From Asanoa sp. WMMD1127 (GTDB lineage Bacteria > Actinomycetota > Actinomycetes > Mycobacteriales > Micromonosporaceae), in NCBI RefSeq assembly GCF_029626225.1, contig NZ_JARUBP010000001.1:4898001-4962000 (forward strand): DNA of 64,000 bases, in the 5' to 3' direction. The notes under the pieces are model-generated. The model was given only the letters and a program-made list of their open reading frames with translations, did no database searches and was not told the origin of the DNA. Made by a program: the position numbers and the translations under genes. Of the stretch, positions 30,041-37,727 are shown piece after piece. Positions within the stretch are counted from its first letter, which is position 1. Every line of letters starts with the position of its first letter.

Positions 30041-32359
30041 ATGGACAGGATCGCCGACCCCTGGGGTGCCCGTACGCCGTACGGGTCCGGATCGGAGTGG
30101 CCGTCGCGCGTCGACGTGCAACTCGCCGAAGGCCTCACCGAGGGTGACGTCGACCGGTGGGCGCAGTCGGCGTCGCTGCTGCACTCCAACGGCGACGCGA
30201 TGGACATCGCGGTCAAGGACGGTCGGATCGCCGGGGTCCGGGGCCGGGCGGTCGACCGGATCAACCGCGGCCGCCTCGGGCCCAAGGACCTCTTCGGCTG
30301 GCAGGCCAACAACAGCGCCGATCGGCTCACCCGGCCGCTGGTGCGCGAGGGCGGTCGGCTGGTCGAGACCGACTGGGACACCGCCATGGGCCGCGTCGTG
30401 GACCGGTCACGCGAGTTGCTCGACGGGCCGGGCGGCTGGGGGCGGTTCGGCTTCTACACCACCGGGCAGCTGTTCCTGGAGGAATACTATGCGCTCGCCG
30501 TCATCGGCAAGGCCGGCATCGGCACGCCGCACATGGACGGCAACACCCGGCTGTGCACCGCCACCGCCGCGGCGTCGCTGAAGGCCAGCTTCGGCACCGA
30601 CGGGCAGCCCGGCTCGTACGCCGACGTCGACCACTGCGACGCGATCGCCCTGTGGGGCCACAACGTCGCCGCCACCCAGACCGTGCTGTGGAGCCGGATG
30701 CTCGACCGCCGGCGGGGCGGTGACCCGCCCGCGATGCTGGCCGTCGACCCGCGCGACACGCCGGTCGCCCGTGAGGCCGACGTGCACCTCGCTGTCCGCC
30801 CCGGCACCAACGTCGCGCTGGTCAACGGGCTGCTGCGCGAGGTCATTCGGCGCGGGTGGGTCGACGAGTCCTATGTGGCCGCCCACACGATCGGGTTCGA
30901 GGCGCTGGCGAGGACGGTCGAGGGCTACCCGCCGCGGCGGGTGGCGGAGATCTGCGACGTGGCCGCGGCCGACGTCGAGCGGGCCGCGGAGCTGCTCGGT
31001 GGCGCCCGCCGGCTGCTCTCCACCGTGCTGCAGGGCTTCTACCAGTCCAACCAGGCCACCGCCGCGGCCTGCCAGGTCAACAACCTGCACCTGCTGCGCG
31101 GGATGATCGGCCGGCCGGGCGCGGGGCTGCTGCAGATGAACGGCCAGCCCACCGCGCAGAACAACCGCGAGTGCGGCGCCGACGGCGACCTGCCGGGCTT
31201 CCGCAACTGGGCCAACCCGGAGCACGTGGCCGAGCTGGCGAGGCTCTGGAACGTCGACCAGCGGATCATTCCCAGCTGGTCGCCGCCGACCCACGCCATG
31301 CAGCTGTTCCGCTACGCCGAGCAGGGCTCGATCCGGTTCCTGTGGATCAGCGCCACGAACCCGGCCGTGAGCATGCCGGAGCTAGCCCGGATCCGCCGGA
31401 TCCTCGCCCAGGAAGGGCTCTTCCTCGTCGTGCAGGACCTGTTCCTGACGGAGACCGCCGAGTTCGCCGACGTGGTGCTGCCCGGGGCGACCTGGGGCGA
31501 GAAGACGGGCACGTTCACCAACGCCGACCGCACGGTGCACCTGTCGGACAAGGCGGTCGAGCCGCCCGGCGAGGCCCGCGCCGACCTCGACATCTTCCTC
31601 GACTACGCGCGCCGGATGGACTTCCGCGACCGGGACGGCCCGCCGCTGGTGCCCTGGACCTCGCCCGAGGAGGTCTTCGCCGCGTGGCGTGCGGCGTCGC
31701 GGGGCCGGCCGTGCGACTACTCCGGGCTGTCCTACGCGAAGCTGCGCGGCGGCAGCGGCGTGCAGTGGCCGTGCACGGACGAGGCGCCCGACGGCACGGA
31801 GCGGCTCTACACCGACGGCACCTTCCACACCGATCCCGACTTCTGCGAGACCTACGGCCAGGATCTGGTCACCGGGGCCGAGTTCACCGCCTCCGAATAT
31901 CGGGCCAAGCAGCCGGGCGGGCGGGCGTTCCTGCACCCGGCCGACTACCAGCCCTCGCCGGAGGTGCCCGACGAGGCGTATCCCCTCCAGCTGACCACCG
32001 GGCGCACGGTCTATCACTTCCACACCCGCACGAAGACCGGCCGGGCGCCGGAGCTGAACGCGGCCGCGCCGGACGTGTGGGTCGAGCTGCACCCGGACGA
32101 CGCCGCGGCGGCCGGCATCGGCGACGGGGACCGCGTCCGGATCGAGTCACCCCGGGGCGCGGTGGTGGCGCCGGCGCGGCTCGAGGGCGTACGCCGTGGT
32201 GTGGTCTTCGTGCCGTTCCACTATGGATGGTGGGACACGACGGGCGACCGGCCGGACGGGCGGGCGGCCAACGAGCTGACGCTGACCGCGTGGGACCCGG
32301 TGTCGAAGCAGCCGCTGTTCAAGACCGCCGCCGTGCGGGTCACCCGGATGGAGGACTGA
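30041..32359 (+). CDS. Molybdopterin (bis-PGD) oxidoreductase lacking the N-terminal Fe-S cysteines
   Basis: 772 residues of the MopB/nitrate reductase-formate dehydrogenase fold. Supporting segments are GWQANNSADRLTRPLVREGG, DGNTRLCTATAAASLKASFG (Cys172 in the place of the Mo-ligand Cys), MNGQPTAQNNRECGADGDLP, LVVQDLFLTETAEFADVVLP and the C-terminal beta-barrel (LQLTTGRTVYHFHTRTKTGR). The [4Fe-4S] motif CxxCxxxC is replaced by S45-L-L-H48-S-N-G-D52, and the fourth Cys (NRGxLC) by Gly80. The cluster is therefore absent and electrons must leave by another route. No signal peptide; cytoplasmic. The substrate is unknown. The helical protein encoded one base downstream is the probable partner. 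Confidence 0.85.
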   Translation: MDRIADPWGARTPYGSGSEWPSRVDVQLAEGLTEGDVDRWAQSASLLHSNGDAMDIAVKDGRIAGVRGRAVDRINRGRLGPKDLFGWQANNSADRLTRPLVREGGRLVETDWDTAMGRVVDRSRELLDGPGGWGRFGFYTTGQLFLEEYYALAVIGKAGIGTPHMDGNTRLCTATAAASLKASFGTDGQPGSYADVDHCDAIALWGHNVAATQTVLWSRMLDRRRGGDPPAMLAVDPRDTPVAREADVHLAVRPGTNVALVNGLLREVIRRGWVDESYVAAHTIGFEALARTVEGYPPRRVAEICDVAAADVERAAELLGGARRLLSTVLQGFYQSNQATAAACQVNNLHLLRGMIGRPGAGLLQMNGQPTAQNNRECGADGDLPGFRNWANPEHVAELARLWNVDQRIIPSWSPPTHAMQLFRYAEQGSIRFLWISATNPAVSMPELARIRRILAQEGLFLVVQDLFLTETAEFADVVLPGATWGEKTGTFTNADRTVHLSDKAVEPPGEARADLDIFLDYARRMDFRDRDGPPLVPWTSPEEVFAAWRAASRGRPCDYSGLSYAKLRGGSGVQWPCTDEAPDGTERLYTDGTFHTDPDFCETYGQDLVTGAEFTASEYRAKQPGGRAFLHPADYQPSPEVPDEAYPLQLTTGRTVYHFHTRTKTGRAPELNAAAPDVWVELHPDDAAAAGIGDGDRVRIESPRGAVVAPARLEGVRRGVVFVPFHYGWWDTTGDRPDGRAANELTLTAWDPVSKQPLFKTAAVRVTRMED

Positions 32360-32360
32360 G

Positions 32361-32816
32361 ATGCACGTGGCGCACTATCTCGGCCTGCTGCACCGGGCGG
32401 AGGGCAACCTGGCCTCCGCCTATCGGGAGGTGGCGCAGGCGCACGCGGAGGAGGCGGACGTGTTCCACCTGACCGCGCGGCTGGCGGCGCAGTGCGACCA
32501 GCACGTCGAGAAGCTGGCGCCGTTCGTCGAACGCTACTCGGAGGAGGCCCCGGCGGAGCCCGAGCGGCTGCACGCGGACCTGTTCGCCGGCGCCCGGTCC
32601 GGCGGGCTCGGCCTGCTGCGGGACCTGCACGACCTCTACCTGATGGCCAGCTACGCCGACATCACGTGGACGGTGCTCGGACAGGCCGCCGCGGGCCTGC
32701 GCGACGACGACCTGTCGACGGTCGTGGAGGAGTGCGAGCAGCAGACCTCGATCCAGCTGGCCTGGCTGCGCACGCGGATGAAGGCGGCGGCGCCACAGGC
32801 GCTGGTGGTGGCGTAG
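32361..32816 (+). CDS. All-helical protein, putative partner of the molybdoenzyme
   Basis: 151 residues predicted as a four-helix bundle. Helix 1 has HYLGLLHRAEGNLASAYREV. A second contains HAEEADVFHLTARLAAQCDQH, rich in His, Glu and Cys. Helices 3 and 4 include LLRDLHDLYLMASYADITW and DLSTVVEECEQQTSIQLAWL. The pattern of Glu and His across the bundle recalls ferritin-like or hemerythrin-like metal sites, but no family motif is certain. It starts one base after the molybdoenzyme stop, so it is co-translated and may serve as an electron carrier or chaperone in place of Fe-S subunits. The coding sequence ends in the first copy of an 18-bp duplication. Confidence 0.7.
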   Translation: MHVAHYLGLLHRAEGNLASAYREVAQAHAEEADVFHLTARLAAQCDQHVEKLAPFVERYSEEAPAEPERLHADLFAGARSGGLGLLRDLHDLYLMASYADITWTVLGQAAAGLRDDDLSTVVEECEQQTSIQLAWLRTRMKAAAPQALVVA

Positions 32817-32834
32817 GCGCTGGTGGTGGCGTAG
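32799..32834. repeat. Perfect 18-bp tandem duplication spanning a stop codon
   Basis: GCGCTGGTGGTGGCGTAG occurs at 32799-32816 and again at 32817-32834. The first copy holds the last codons and TAG of the helical-protein gene; the second adds an identical non-coding copy whose end forms the 5' arm of the terminator. Confidence 0.85.
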
Positions 32835-32855
32835 GGCTGGGGACCCTACGCCACC
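32825..32855. terminator. Bidirectional terminator hairpin
   Basis: GGTGGCGTAGGG (32825-32836) pairs perfectly with CCCTACGCCACC (32844-32855), 12 bp with a 7-base loop. It lies between the helical-protein stop and the stop of the convergent hemerythrin gene. Confidence 0.8.
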
Positions 32856-32859
32856 AGGC

Positions 32860-33354
32860 TCATGCGGTCAGCGCGTCGATCGCCTTCTTGAGCGCGCCGG
32901 GCTCGCTGGGCCGGCGCGGCGCCTTCTCCTTGAGCTCGAGCATCCGCGCGCCGATCTCCTGGAGCTTCTTGCGCCCGAGGCCCTCGCGGACCTTGGGGAA
33001 CCACTCCTCTTCCTCTTCCTCGATGTGGTGCGTGACGTTCTCGATCAGCACCATCGTCTTGGCCTCGAAGCGCTCGTCGTCGGGCGACATCGAGGCCAGC
33101 TCGATGCAGAGCACGTCGGCGACGTGGTGCTCCTCGTAGGACTCGAGCACGTCGTCCTCGAGGTCCGGCAGCAGCTGGCGGGTCTCCGGATACATGCACT
33201 CGTTTTCGATGTACGTGTGCACGGTGAGCTCTTCGATGATCTTGTCGACCAGCTCGCCCTTGCGCTTGTCGCTGTCGGTGTCCTGGAACGCCTTGAACAG
33301 CTTCTTGATTTCCTTGTGATCCTGCTTGAGCAGCACGATCGCGTCCGTCGACAT
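32860..33354 (-). CDS. Hemerythrin-domain protein
   Basis: 164 residues. Metal-site motifs of the HHE family are seen in order: LLKQDHKEIKKLF (His), a TVHTYIENECMYPET helix (H and E), EEHHVADVLCIEL (HH...) and ENVTHHIEEEEEEWFPKV (HHxxxE). The di-iron four-helix bundle binds O2 or senses oxygen and NO. The C-terminus is basic (KEKAPRRPSEP). The ribosome site GGAGG directly precedes ATG 33354. A near-consensus SigB/SigF promoter lies at 33390-33414. It is expected to belong to the general-stress response. Confidence 0.9.
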   Translation of the reverse strand: MSTDAIVLLKQDHKEIKKLFKAFQDTDSDKRKGELVDKIIEELTVHTYIENECMYPETRQLLPDLEDDVLESYEEHHVADVLCIELASMSPDDERFEAKTMVLIENVTHHIEEEEEEWFPKVREGLGRKKLQEIGARMLELKEKAPRRPSEPGALKKAIDALTA

Positions 33355-33389
33355 CGGTCCTCCGGGGGAAGCGTCTGGTGCGACGGCCG

Positions 33390-33414
33390 TTACCCGCGCT
33401 CGTGCCCGGCAAAC
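33390..33414 (-). promoter_or_regulatory. SigB/SigF-type promoter of the hemerythrin gene
   Basis: On the minus strand GTTT (33414-33411), 15-bp spacer, GGGTAA (33395-33390). This is an almost perfect match to GTTT-N14-16-GGGTAY. Transcription would begin near 33383, giving a 30-base leader that contains the GGAGG ribosome site. Confidence 0.7.
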
Positions 33415-33416
33415 GT

Positions 33417-34208
33417 CTATTCGCCCGAACCGGGCTCGGCCATCTTCCGGTGCATCTCCGCCTTGGCCGTGTCCGGCGCGACCTTCGCGGCCACCGCCTG
33501 CACCTTGTTCATGAACGAGCCGGCCACGACGTGGTCGTCGCCCTTCATCAGCGCCTTGAAGCCCTGCTCCGCGACCTTCGCCGGGTCGTCCTTCCTGCCG
33601 GAGCCGACCTTGGTGTCCTGCATCTCGGCGCGGTCGAAGAACTCGGTGTCTGTCGGGCCGGGCATCAGCGACGTCACGGTCACGCCCGTGTCCTTGAGCT
33701 CGTTGCGCAGGGCCTCCGCGAACGACTGCACGAACGACTTCGAGGCGTTGTAGACGGCCTGGAACGAGCCGGGCATCGCGGAGGCGATCGACGAGGTGAA
33801 CAGCACCCGGCCCGCGCCGCGGTCCACCATGTCGGGGACGACCCGCTTGGCCAGGTGCACGGTCGAGCGGACGTTGAGGTCGACGATGTTGAGCTCGTCG
33901 TCGAGCGTCGTGTCGGAGACGAACGCGCCGCCGGCGCCCCGCCCGGCGTTGATCGCGATCGCGTCGACGGGCCGGTCGATGGCGGACCAGAGCCGCTCGA
34001 CCCCCTCGGGTGTGGCCAGGTCGACCTGGACGGCCTTGACCTGGATGGTGCCGTCGCGGCGCAGCGCGTCGCCGGCCCGCTCGATGTCGGCGTCCTCCGC
34101 GGCGACCAGCACGTCGAAACCGTTGGTGGCGAACTGGCGGGCCAGCTCGTAGCCGATGCCGCTGGACGCGCCGGTGACCACCGCGAACGGGCGCTCGGAC
34201 GTAGTCAT
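33417..34208 (-). CDS. Short-chain dehydrogenase/reductase
   Basis: 263 residues. The nucleotide motif is VVTGASSGIGYELARQ (about 10-25), followed by AAEDADIERAG, INAGRGAGGAF, and the catalytic SSIAS (Ser) with YNASK (Tyr-x-x-x-Lys, about 155-160). The C-terminal part has MPGPTDTEFFDRAEM and an added tail with two lysine-rich helices. It is a classical SDR of unknown substrate. Close relatives often sit among general-stress genes. Start ATG 34208. Confidence 0.88.
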   Translation of the reverse strand: MTTSERPFAVVTGASSGIGYELARQFATNGFDVLVAAEDADIERAGDALRRDGTIQVKAVQVDLATPEGVERLWSAIDRPVDAIAINAGRGAGGAFVSDTTLDDELNIVDLNVRSTVHLAKRVVPDMVDRGAGRVLFTSSIASAMPGSFQAVYNASKSFVQSFAEALRNELKDTGVTVTSLMPGPTDTEFFDRAEMQDTKVGSGRKDDPAKVAEQGFKALMKGDDHVVAGSFMNKVQAVAAKVAPDTAKAEMHRKMAEPGSGE

Positions 34209-34294
34209 GATGGGGAACCTCCTGGTGTCCGTGAACCCACCCGGGGTGCCCGGGATCCCCTGGGCTAATCCTGCGGTTCGGCGCGGTCGTCCGC

Positions 34295-34319
34295 GTTTCG
34301 CCGCCGTGGGGCAGGGCAC
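34295..34319 (+). promoter_or_regulatory. Possible SigB/SigF-type promoter for the small hydrophilic protein
   Basis: GTTT (34295-34298), 15-bp spacer, GGGCAC (34314-34319); one mismatch from GGGTAC. A start near 34327 would give a 47-base leader before ATG 34374. Confidence 0.35.
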
Positions 34320-34373
34320 TAGAAGGGCGAAACAGGCGTATCGGGCATCCGAACTCTGGGGGAGGTTTCGGTC

Positions 34374-34577
34374 ATGGACGAGAAGCCGGGCAAGCACCTC
34401 GAGGAAGAGCCGCAGTCGGCGCGCGGGCCGAAGGGCTCACGCGACGCGGGCACCAGCAAGCCGTCGGGCGACCAGGCCGGCCGTCCCGCGGGCAAGGCGG
34501 ACGAGCGCTCCGACACGTCCGTCCTGCCGCAGGGCGCCACCGACCCGGACGCGCCGAACCTGCAGTCCGGGAACTAG
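34374..34577 (+). CDS. Small hydrophilic disordered protein
   Basis: 67 residues rich in Lys, Glu, Asp, Gly, Ser and Pro with almost no hydrophobic residues (start [20 protein letters not shown], end [10 protein letters not shown]). It is predicted to be intrinsically disordered, like small stress-induced hydrophilins. A clear ribosome site (GGGGGAGG) precedes ATG 34374, so it is a real gene. Its TAG overlaps the TAG of the convergent gene on the same CTAG (34574-34577). Confidence 0.7.
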   Translation: MDEKPGKHLEEEPQSARGPKGSRDAGTSKPSGDQAGRPAGKADERSDTSVLPQGATDPDAPNLQSGN

Positions 34578-35020
34578 TCCTTCGGCTCCTTCGGCGTCAA
34601 CACGAAGACCGGGATCACGCGGTCCGTCTTGGTCTGGTAGTCGTCGTAGTCGGGCCAGGTCGCGGTGGCGCGCTTCCACCACAGGGCGCGCTCGTCGCCG
34701 GTCACCTCCCGGGCGACGTAGTCCTTGCGGACCGCGCCGTCCTGCAGCTCGACGTGTGGGTGGGCGACCAGGTTGTGGTACCAGACGGGGTGCGTGGGAG
34801 CGCCGCCCTGTGATGCGACGACCGCATATTCGCCGTCGTGCTCGACCCGCATCAGCGGAGTCTTGCGGATCTTGCCGCTCTTCGCGCCTAGCGAGGTCAG
34901 CAGGATGATCGGCCGGCCACGCAGGGTGTTGCCCTGCTCGCCGTCGGTGCTTTCGAACAGCTCGGCCTGCTTGCGGGCCCAGTCGCTGGGGCTGGGCGCG
35001 TAGTCACCGGTCAGAGGCAC
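34574..35020 (-). CDS. Deazaflavin (F420)-dependent nitroreductase-family protein
   Basis: 148 residues of the Ddn split-barrel family. Signature segments are [40 protein letters not shown], and [20 protein letters not shown]. The Lys/Ser-Gly-Lys region binds the F420 phosphate. Such enzymes reduce quinones or nitro compounds with F420H2 and protect against oxidative stress. Start GTG 35020, with GGAG about 7 bp upstream. It shares its stop region with the convergent small protein. Confidence 0.9.
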   Translation of the reverse strand: MPLTGDYAPSPSDWARKQAELFESTDGEQGNTLRGRPIILLTSLGAKSGKIRKTPLMRVEHDGEYAVVASQGGAPTHPVWYHNLVAHPHVELQDGAVRKDYVAREVTGDERALWWKRATATWPDYDDYQTKTDRVIPVFVLTPKEPKD

Positions 35021-35083
35021 AGGGGGCTCCTCGTCGTGCGATCGGGGGGTGAACGTGAAGCTACCTCGATTTCCCCGGACCGG

Positions 35084-36256
35084 CTAAGCGGCCGGCGCCT
35101 CGACGACCACCGCCAGGCACATCTCGTCGGCGGTGCCCTCGCCCCAGACCACGTAGCGCGGCGGCAGCTTGCGCAGGGCCGGCAGTCGCTGCCGCAGGCC
35201 CGCGTCGTGGGTGCAGGTCACCCGGTACGTGTCGCCCGGCTTGACGGTGACGTCGCCCCCGACCGGACGTACGGCCTGGTCGTCGAAGTTGAACGTCGGC
35301 ACGTCGAGCAGCGTGCGGGCCTGCGGGGTGCCGGGGTTGAGCTCGACCTTGATCGACCGGCCGAGCAGGTGCATGTGGCCGCCCACGCCGTAGAGCTTGG
35401 CCGTGCGGGTCACCCGCCGTTCGCAGGACTGGGTCGGCCCGGGCCGGGCGGCGCCACCGCAGAGCCGGCTGAGCCCGTCGGCGGTCTGCCCCGCCTGGTC
35501 GCCGAACCGCCGCACCACGTCGGCCACCGCCCGGTCGCGGTCGCACAGTTCGCCGCTCTCGCCCGGCGCGCACGGCAGCTCCACGGGGGCCGGCAGCAGG
35601 GTGGTCCGCAGGGGAGTGCGGTCGCCGCCGGCCAGCCGCAGCTTGATGCCGGACCGGTCGGCCGCGCCCGCCTTGCCGCCGGTGGCCAGCAGGCTGTAGT
35701 GGATCTGCATCACCAGCAGGCTGCCCGCGCCCAGCTCGAAGCCGACGCCCGCGGGATAGATCGACTCGCCGCTGCCGGGAGCCCAGCTCGCCACCCACTC
35801 GGGCGAACCCCCGATCCCCGCGTCGCCGAAACACCGCCACCCGTCGCCGTCGGTCGCGGCGTCGTGGGCCCGCACCCGCTTGGCGTCGTCCGGCGACACC
35901 CGGAAGAAGATCGCGTGGTGGACGATGTCGCGGTTCTGCGGCAGGAACTCGCTGCCGGTCAGAAACGCTGGCGCGGTGAGCTCGGGGTCGACGACGAAGC
36001 ACCGGTATTCGTCGGCGTCGTCGGCCGGCGGGTCGGGGGTGAACGGCCGGTCCAGGCCGGCCTCGACGAACCGCTCACCGGCGCGCAGCGGCTGCGCGGG
36101 CGGCGGCGTGCCGCCGTGACCGGCATGCGCGGACGCCGGCCCGCTGGGCGGCGGCGGGCTCGCGCCACCGCCGCCGTCACCGCCGTCGGCACCGCAGGCC
36201 ACGAGGGCGAGTGCGCAAATGGTCAGGACCGCGACGAGCACGGAACGTCGGGACAT
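35084..36256 (-). CDS. PHM/DBM-like copper type II monooxygenase lipoprotein
   Basis: 390 residues from ATG 36256. The lipoprotein signal ends in LVAC. A Gly/Pro/His linker is followed by a domain with the six metal ligands of peptidylglycine alpha-hydroxylating monooxygenase in the right order: H113-H114 (DIVHHAIFF) and H186 (QIHYS) for the CuH site, and H294 and H296 (GGHMHLLG) plus M379 (ADEMCL) for the CuM site. In animals these enzymes hydroxylate peptides or dopamine with ascorbate; bacterial homologues are almost uncharacterised. It is anchored outside the cell. The real substrate is unknown. Confidence 0.8.
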   Translation of the reverse strand: MSRRSVLVAVLTICALALVACGADGGDGGGGASPPPPSGPASAHAGHGGTPPPAQPLRAGERFVEAGLDRPFTPDPPADDADEYRCFVVDPELTAPAFLTGSEFLPQNRDIVHHAIFFRVSPDDAKRVRAHDAATDGDGWRCFGDAGIGGSPEWVASWAPGSGESIYPAGVGFELGAGSLLVMQIHYSLLATGGKAGAADRSGIKLRLAGGDRTPLRTTLLPAPVELPCAPGESGELCDRDRAVADVVRRFGDQAGQTADGLSRLCGGAARPGPTQSCERRVTRTAKLYGVGGHMHLLGRSIKVELNPGTPQARTLLDVPTFNFDDQAVRPVGGDVTVKPGDTYRVTCTHDAGLRQRLPALRKLPPRYVVWGEGTADEMCLAVVVEAPAA

Positions 36257-36305
36257 GGATGGCAATATATCCCGAACCGCTCCGGCGAGACACTGCGCGC
36301 GAGCG

Positions 36306-36475
36306 TCAGGACTTCCGGTGGTGAGTCAGGCTCAGGTGCAGCTCGGCGGGCTCCGGTGGCACGTCGGCGATGCCCATGGCCACCGCCTGCTCGTGGCGCT
36401 TGCGGGCCGACGGCAGGGTCAGCACCACCAGCACAACGACCGCGCCGAACAGCGAGACGGGTGCGCCGTTGTGTG
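36306..36475 (-). pseudogene. C-terminal remnant of a membrane protein
   Basis: On the minus strand, a frame ending at TGA 36306 encodes a hydrophobic helix VSLFGAVVVLVVLTLPSA followed by a basic stop-transfer RKRHE and a short polar tail. It has no start codon and no upstream domains. It runs into the 3' end of the acetyltransferase gene without a start. It looks like the last membrane helix of a transporter whose remainder was removed when the neighbouring low-GC DNA arrived. Confidence 0.4.
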
Positions 36476-36502
36476 GACGGCAAGTCGTCGCGGCTGACGG
36501 TC

Positions 36503-37042
36503 TCAGGTGCTCGGTAGGTGGAGCACCTGCACGACGTTGCGGGTCGGGGCGTTAGCCCGCTCGTCGTTGTATTCGCCAACCGGGGTGTAGCCGTGCTTGT
36601 GGTAGATGCGCTGGAGTTCGTCGCTGCCGGCCCAGTGGTCCAGTGCCACTGCTGGTGCTGAGGCGGCTCGGGCCTGCCGCTCCGCCTCTTGCATGAGTAG
36701 GGAACCGACGCCTCGCCCGCGCGGTCCGCGCTCGGTCATCACGGTATGCACGAACATGGCGCTCGCCGGCACGAGTCCTGCGGGTATGCGTTGTGGGACG
36801 ACGGGTGCCATGGCGAGTATGCCGACGCAGTCAGTGCCACGTTCGGCCAGCGTGATCACGCGTTGGGCGATCCAGTCCGCGACCCGGTCGGGGAAGCCTG
36901 GGATTCGCGAGAACGGCACGTCGCCCCACTGCTGCGTGCGGCCGCGGGCGACAAGCCAGCTGAGGACCGAGTCCATGAGCTCGAGCAGGCGGGGTAGGTC
37001 GGCCGGGGCGGCGACGCGCAGGCGGATCGGTTGCTCTGACAT
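36503..37042 (-). CDS. GNAT family N-acetyltransferase
   Basis: 179 residues. The acetyl-CoA motif is RGPRGRGVGSLLMQEAERQA (about 110-130), preceded by the beta-4 strand SAMFVHTVMTE and followed by ALDHWAGSDELQRIYHKHGY. The start is ATG 37042, with GGAGGTCC directly upstream. The substrate may be a small amine. It is divergent from a marR gene with a palindrome-rich AT patch between them, which suggests MarR control. The region has lower GC than the rest of the window. Confidence 0.88.
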   Translation of the reverse strand: MSEQPIRLRVAAPADLPRLLELMDSVLSWLVARGRTQQWGDVPFSRIPGFPDRVADWIAQRVITLAERGTDCVGILAMAPVVPQRIPAGLVPASAMFVHTVMTERGPRGRGVGSLLMQEAERQARAASAPAVALDHWAGSDELQRIYHKHGYTPVGEYNDERANAPTRNVVQVLHLPST

Positions 37043-37074
37043 CGGACCTCCAGCAGGGTAAGCTTGCCTCATCG

Positions 37075-37103
37075 GATAAACTTTAATTATCTAAGGATTA
37101 GAT
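37075..37103. promoter_or_regulatory. Overlapping inverted repeats, candidate MarR operators
   Basis: GATAA-N7-TTATC (37075-37091) overlaps ATCTAA-GGA-TTAGAT (37089-37103). This AT-rich stretch lies between the divergent acetyltransferase and MarR genes. Confidence 0.45.
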
Positions 37104-37117
37104 TGTCAAAGGAATCC

Positions 37118-37567
37118 ATGCTGGGTTCGACCACGGCGGCGGTGCAGGAGCTGCAGGATGCGACGGATCTCATCGATGAGCTCGCGGCCCGTCGCCTGGG
37201 CATCAACCGGACCGATCTGCGTTGCCTGAGCCGACTGAGCGCGCGCGGCCCGCAGACGGCGAGCGAGCTGGCTGTCGCCGCCGGACTGACCGGTGGGGCG
37301 ATGACGACAGCTGTGGACCGGATGGAGCGTGCCGGGCTGGTCCGGCGGGTCCGCGACACAACTGATCGCCGGCGTGTCCTGGTCCACCTCACCGACGAGG
37401 CGGAACGGCTCAGCGCGGAAATCTGGGGGCCCATCGTGGCCGATGCGCATACCGAGCTGGCGGGATTCACCCTGGCCGAGCTAGGCGTGATCGAGCGGTT
37501 TCTGAGCGTCGCACTGGCCAATCAGCGTCGGCACGCCGCCCGTCTCAGGACGGATCTCGGCACCTGA
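37118..37567 (+). CDS. MarR family transcriptional regulator
   Basis: 149 residues from ATG 37118 with an AAAGGA ribosome site; TTG 37103 is a possible earlier start. The winged helix is LAVAAGLTGGAMTTAVDRME with wing DRRRVLVHLTDEAERL. The N-terminal helix LQDATDLIDELAARRLGINR and C-terminal helices form the dimer. It probably controls the divergent acetyltransferase and itself through the palindromes at 37075-37103. The base composition is less GC-rich than flanking genes. Confidence 0.85.
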   Translation: MLGSTTAAVQELQDATDLIDELAARRLGINRTDLRCLSRLSARGPQTASELAVAAGLTGGAMTTAVDRMERAGLVRRVRDTTDRRRVLVHLTDEAERLSAEIWGPIVADAHTELAGFTLAELGVIERFLSVALANQRRHAARLRTDLGT

Positions 37568-37727
37568 TCCAGGCAGTCCTCCGGCACGGCGAGACCTGCC
37601 CGCACATCGACGACGTTCCGAAGGGGACAGATATCGCTGCGACCGGGCGCTGTCACCGACCCCTCGGTTGCGTCCAGGACGGCCCAACACCCCAAAGAAG
37701 ATCAAAGGGCTTTTCAGGCGGGCGTCG

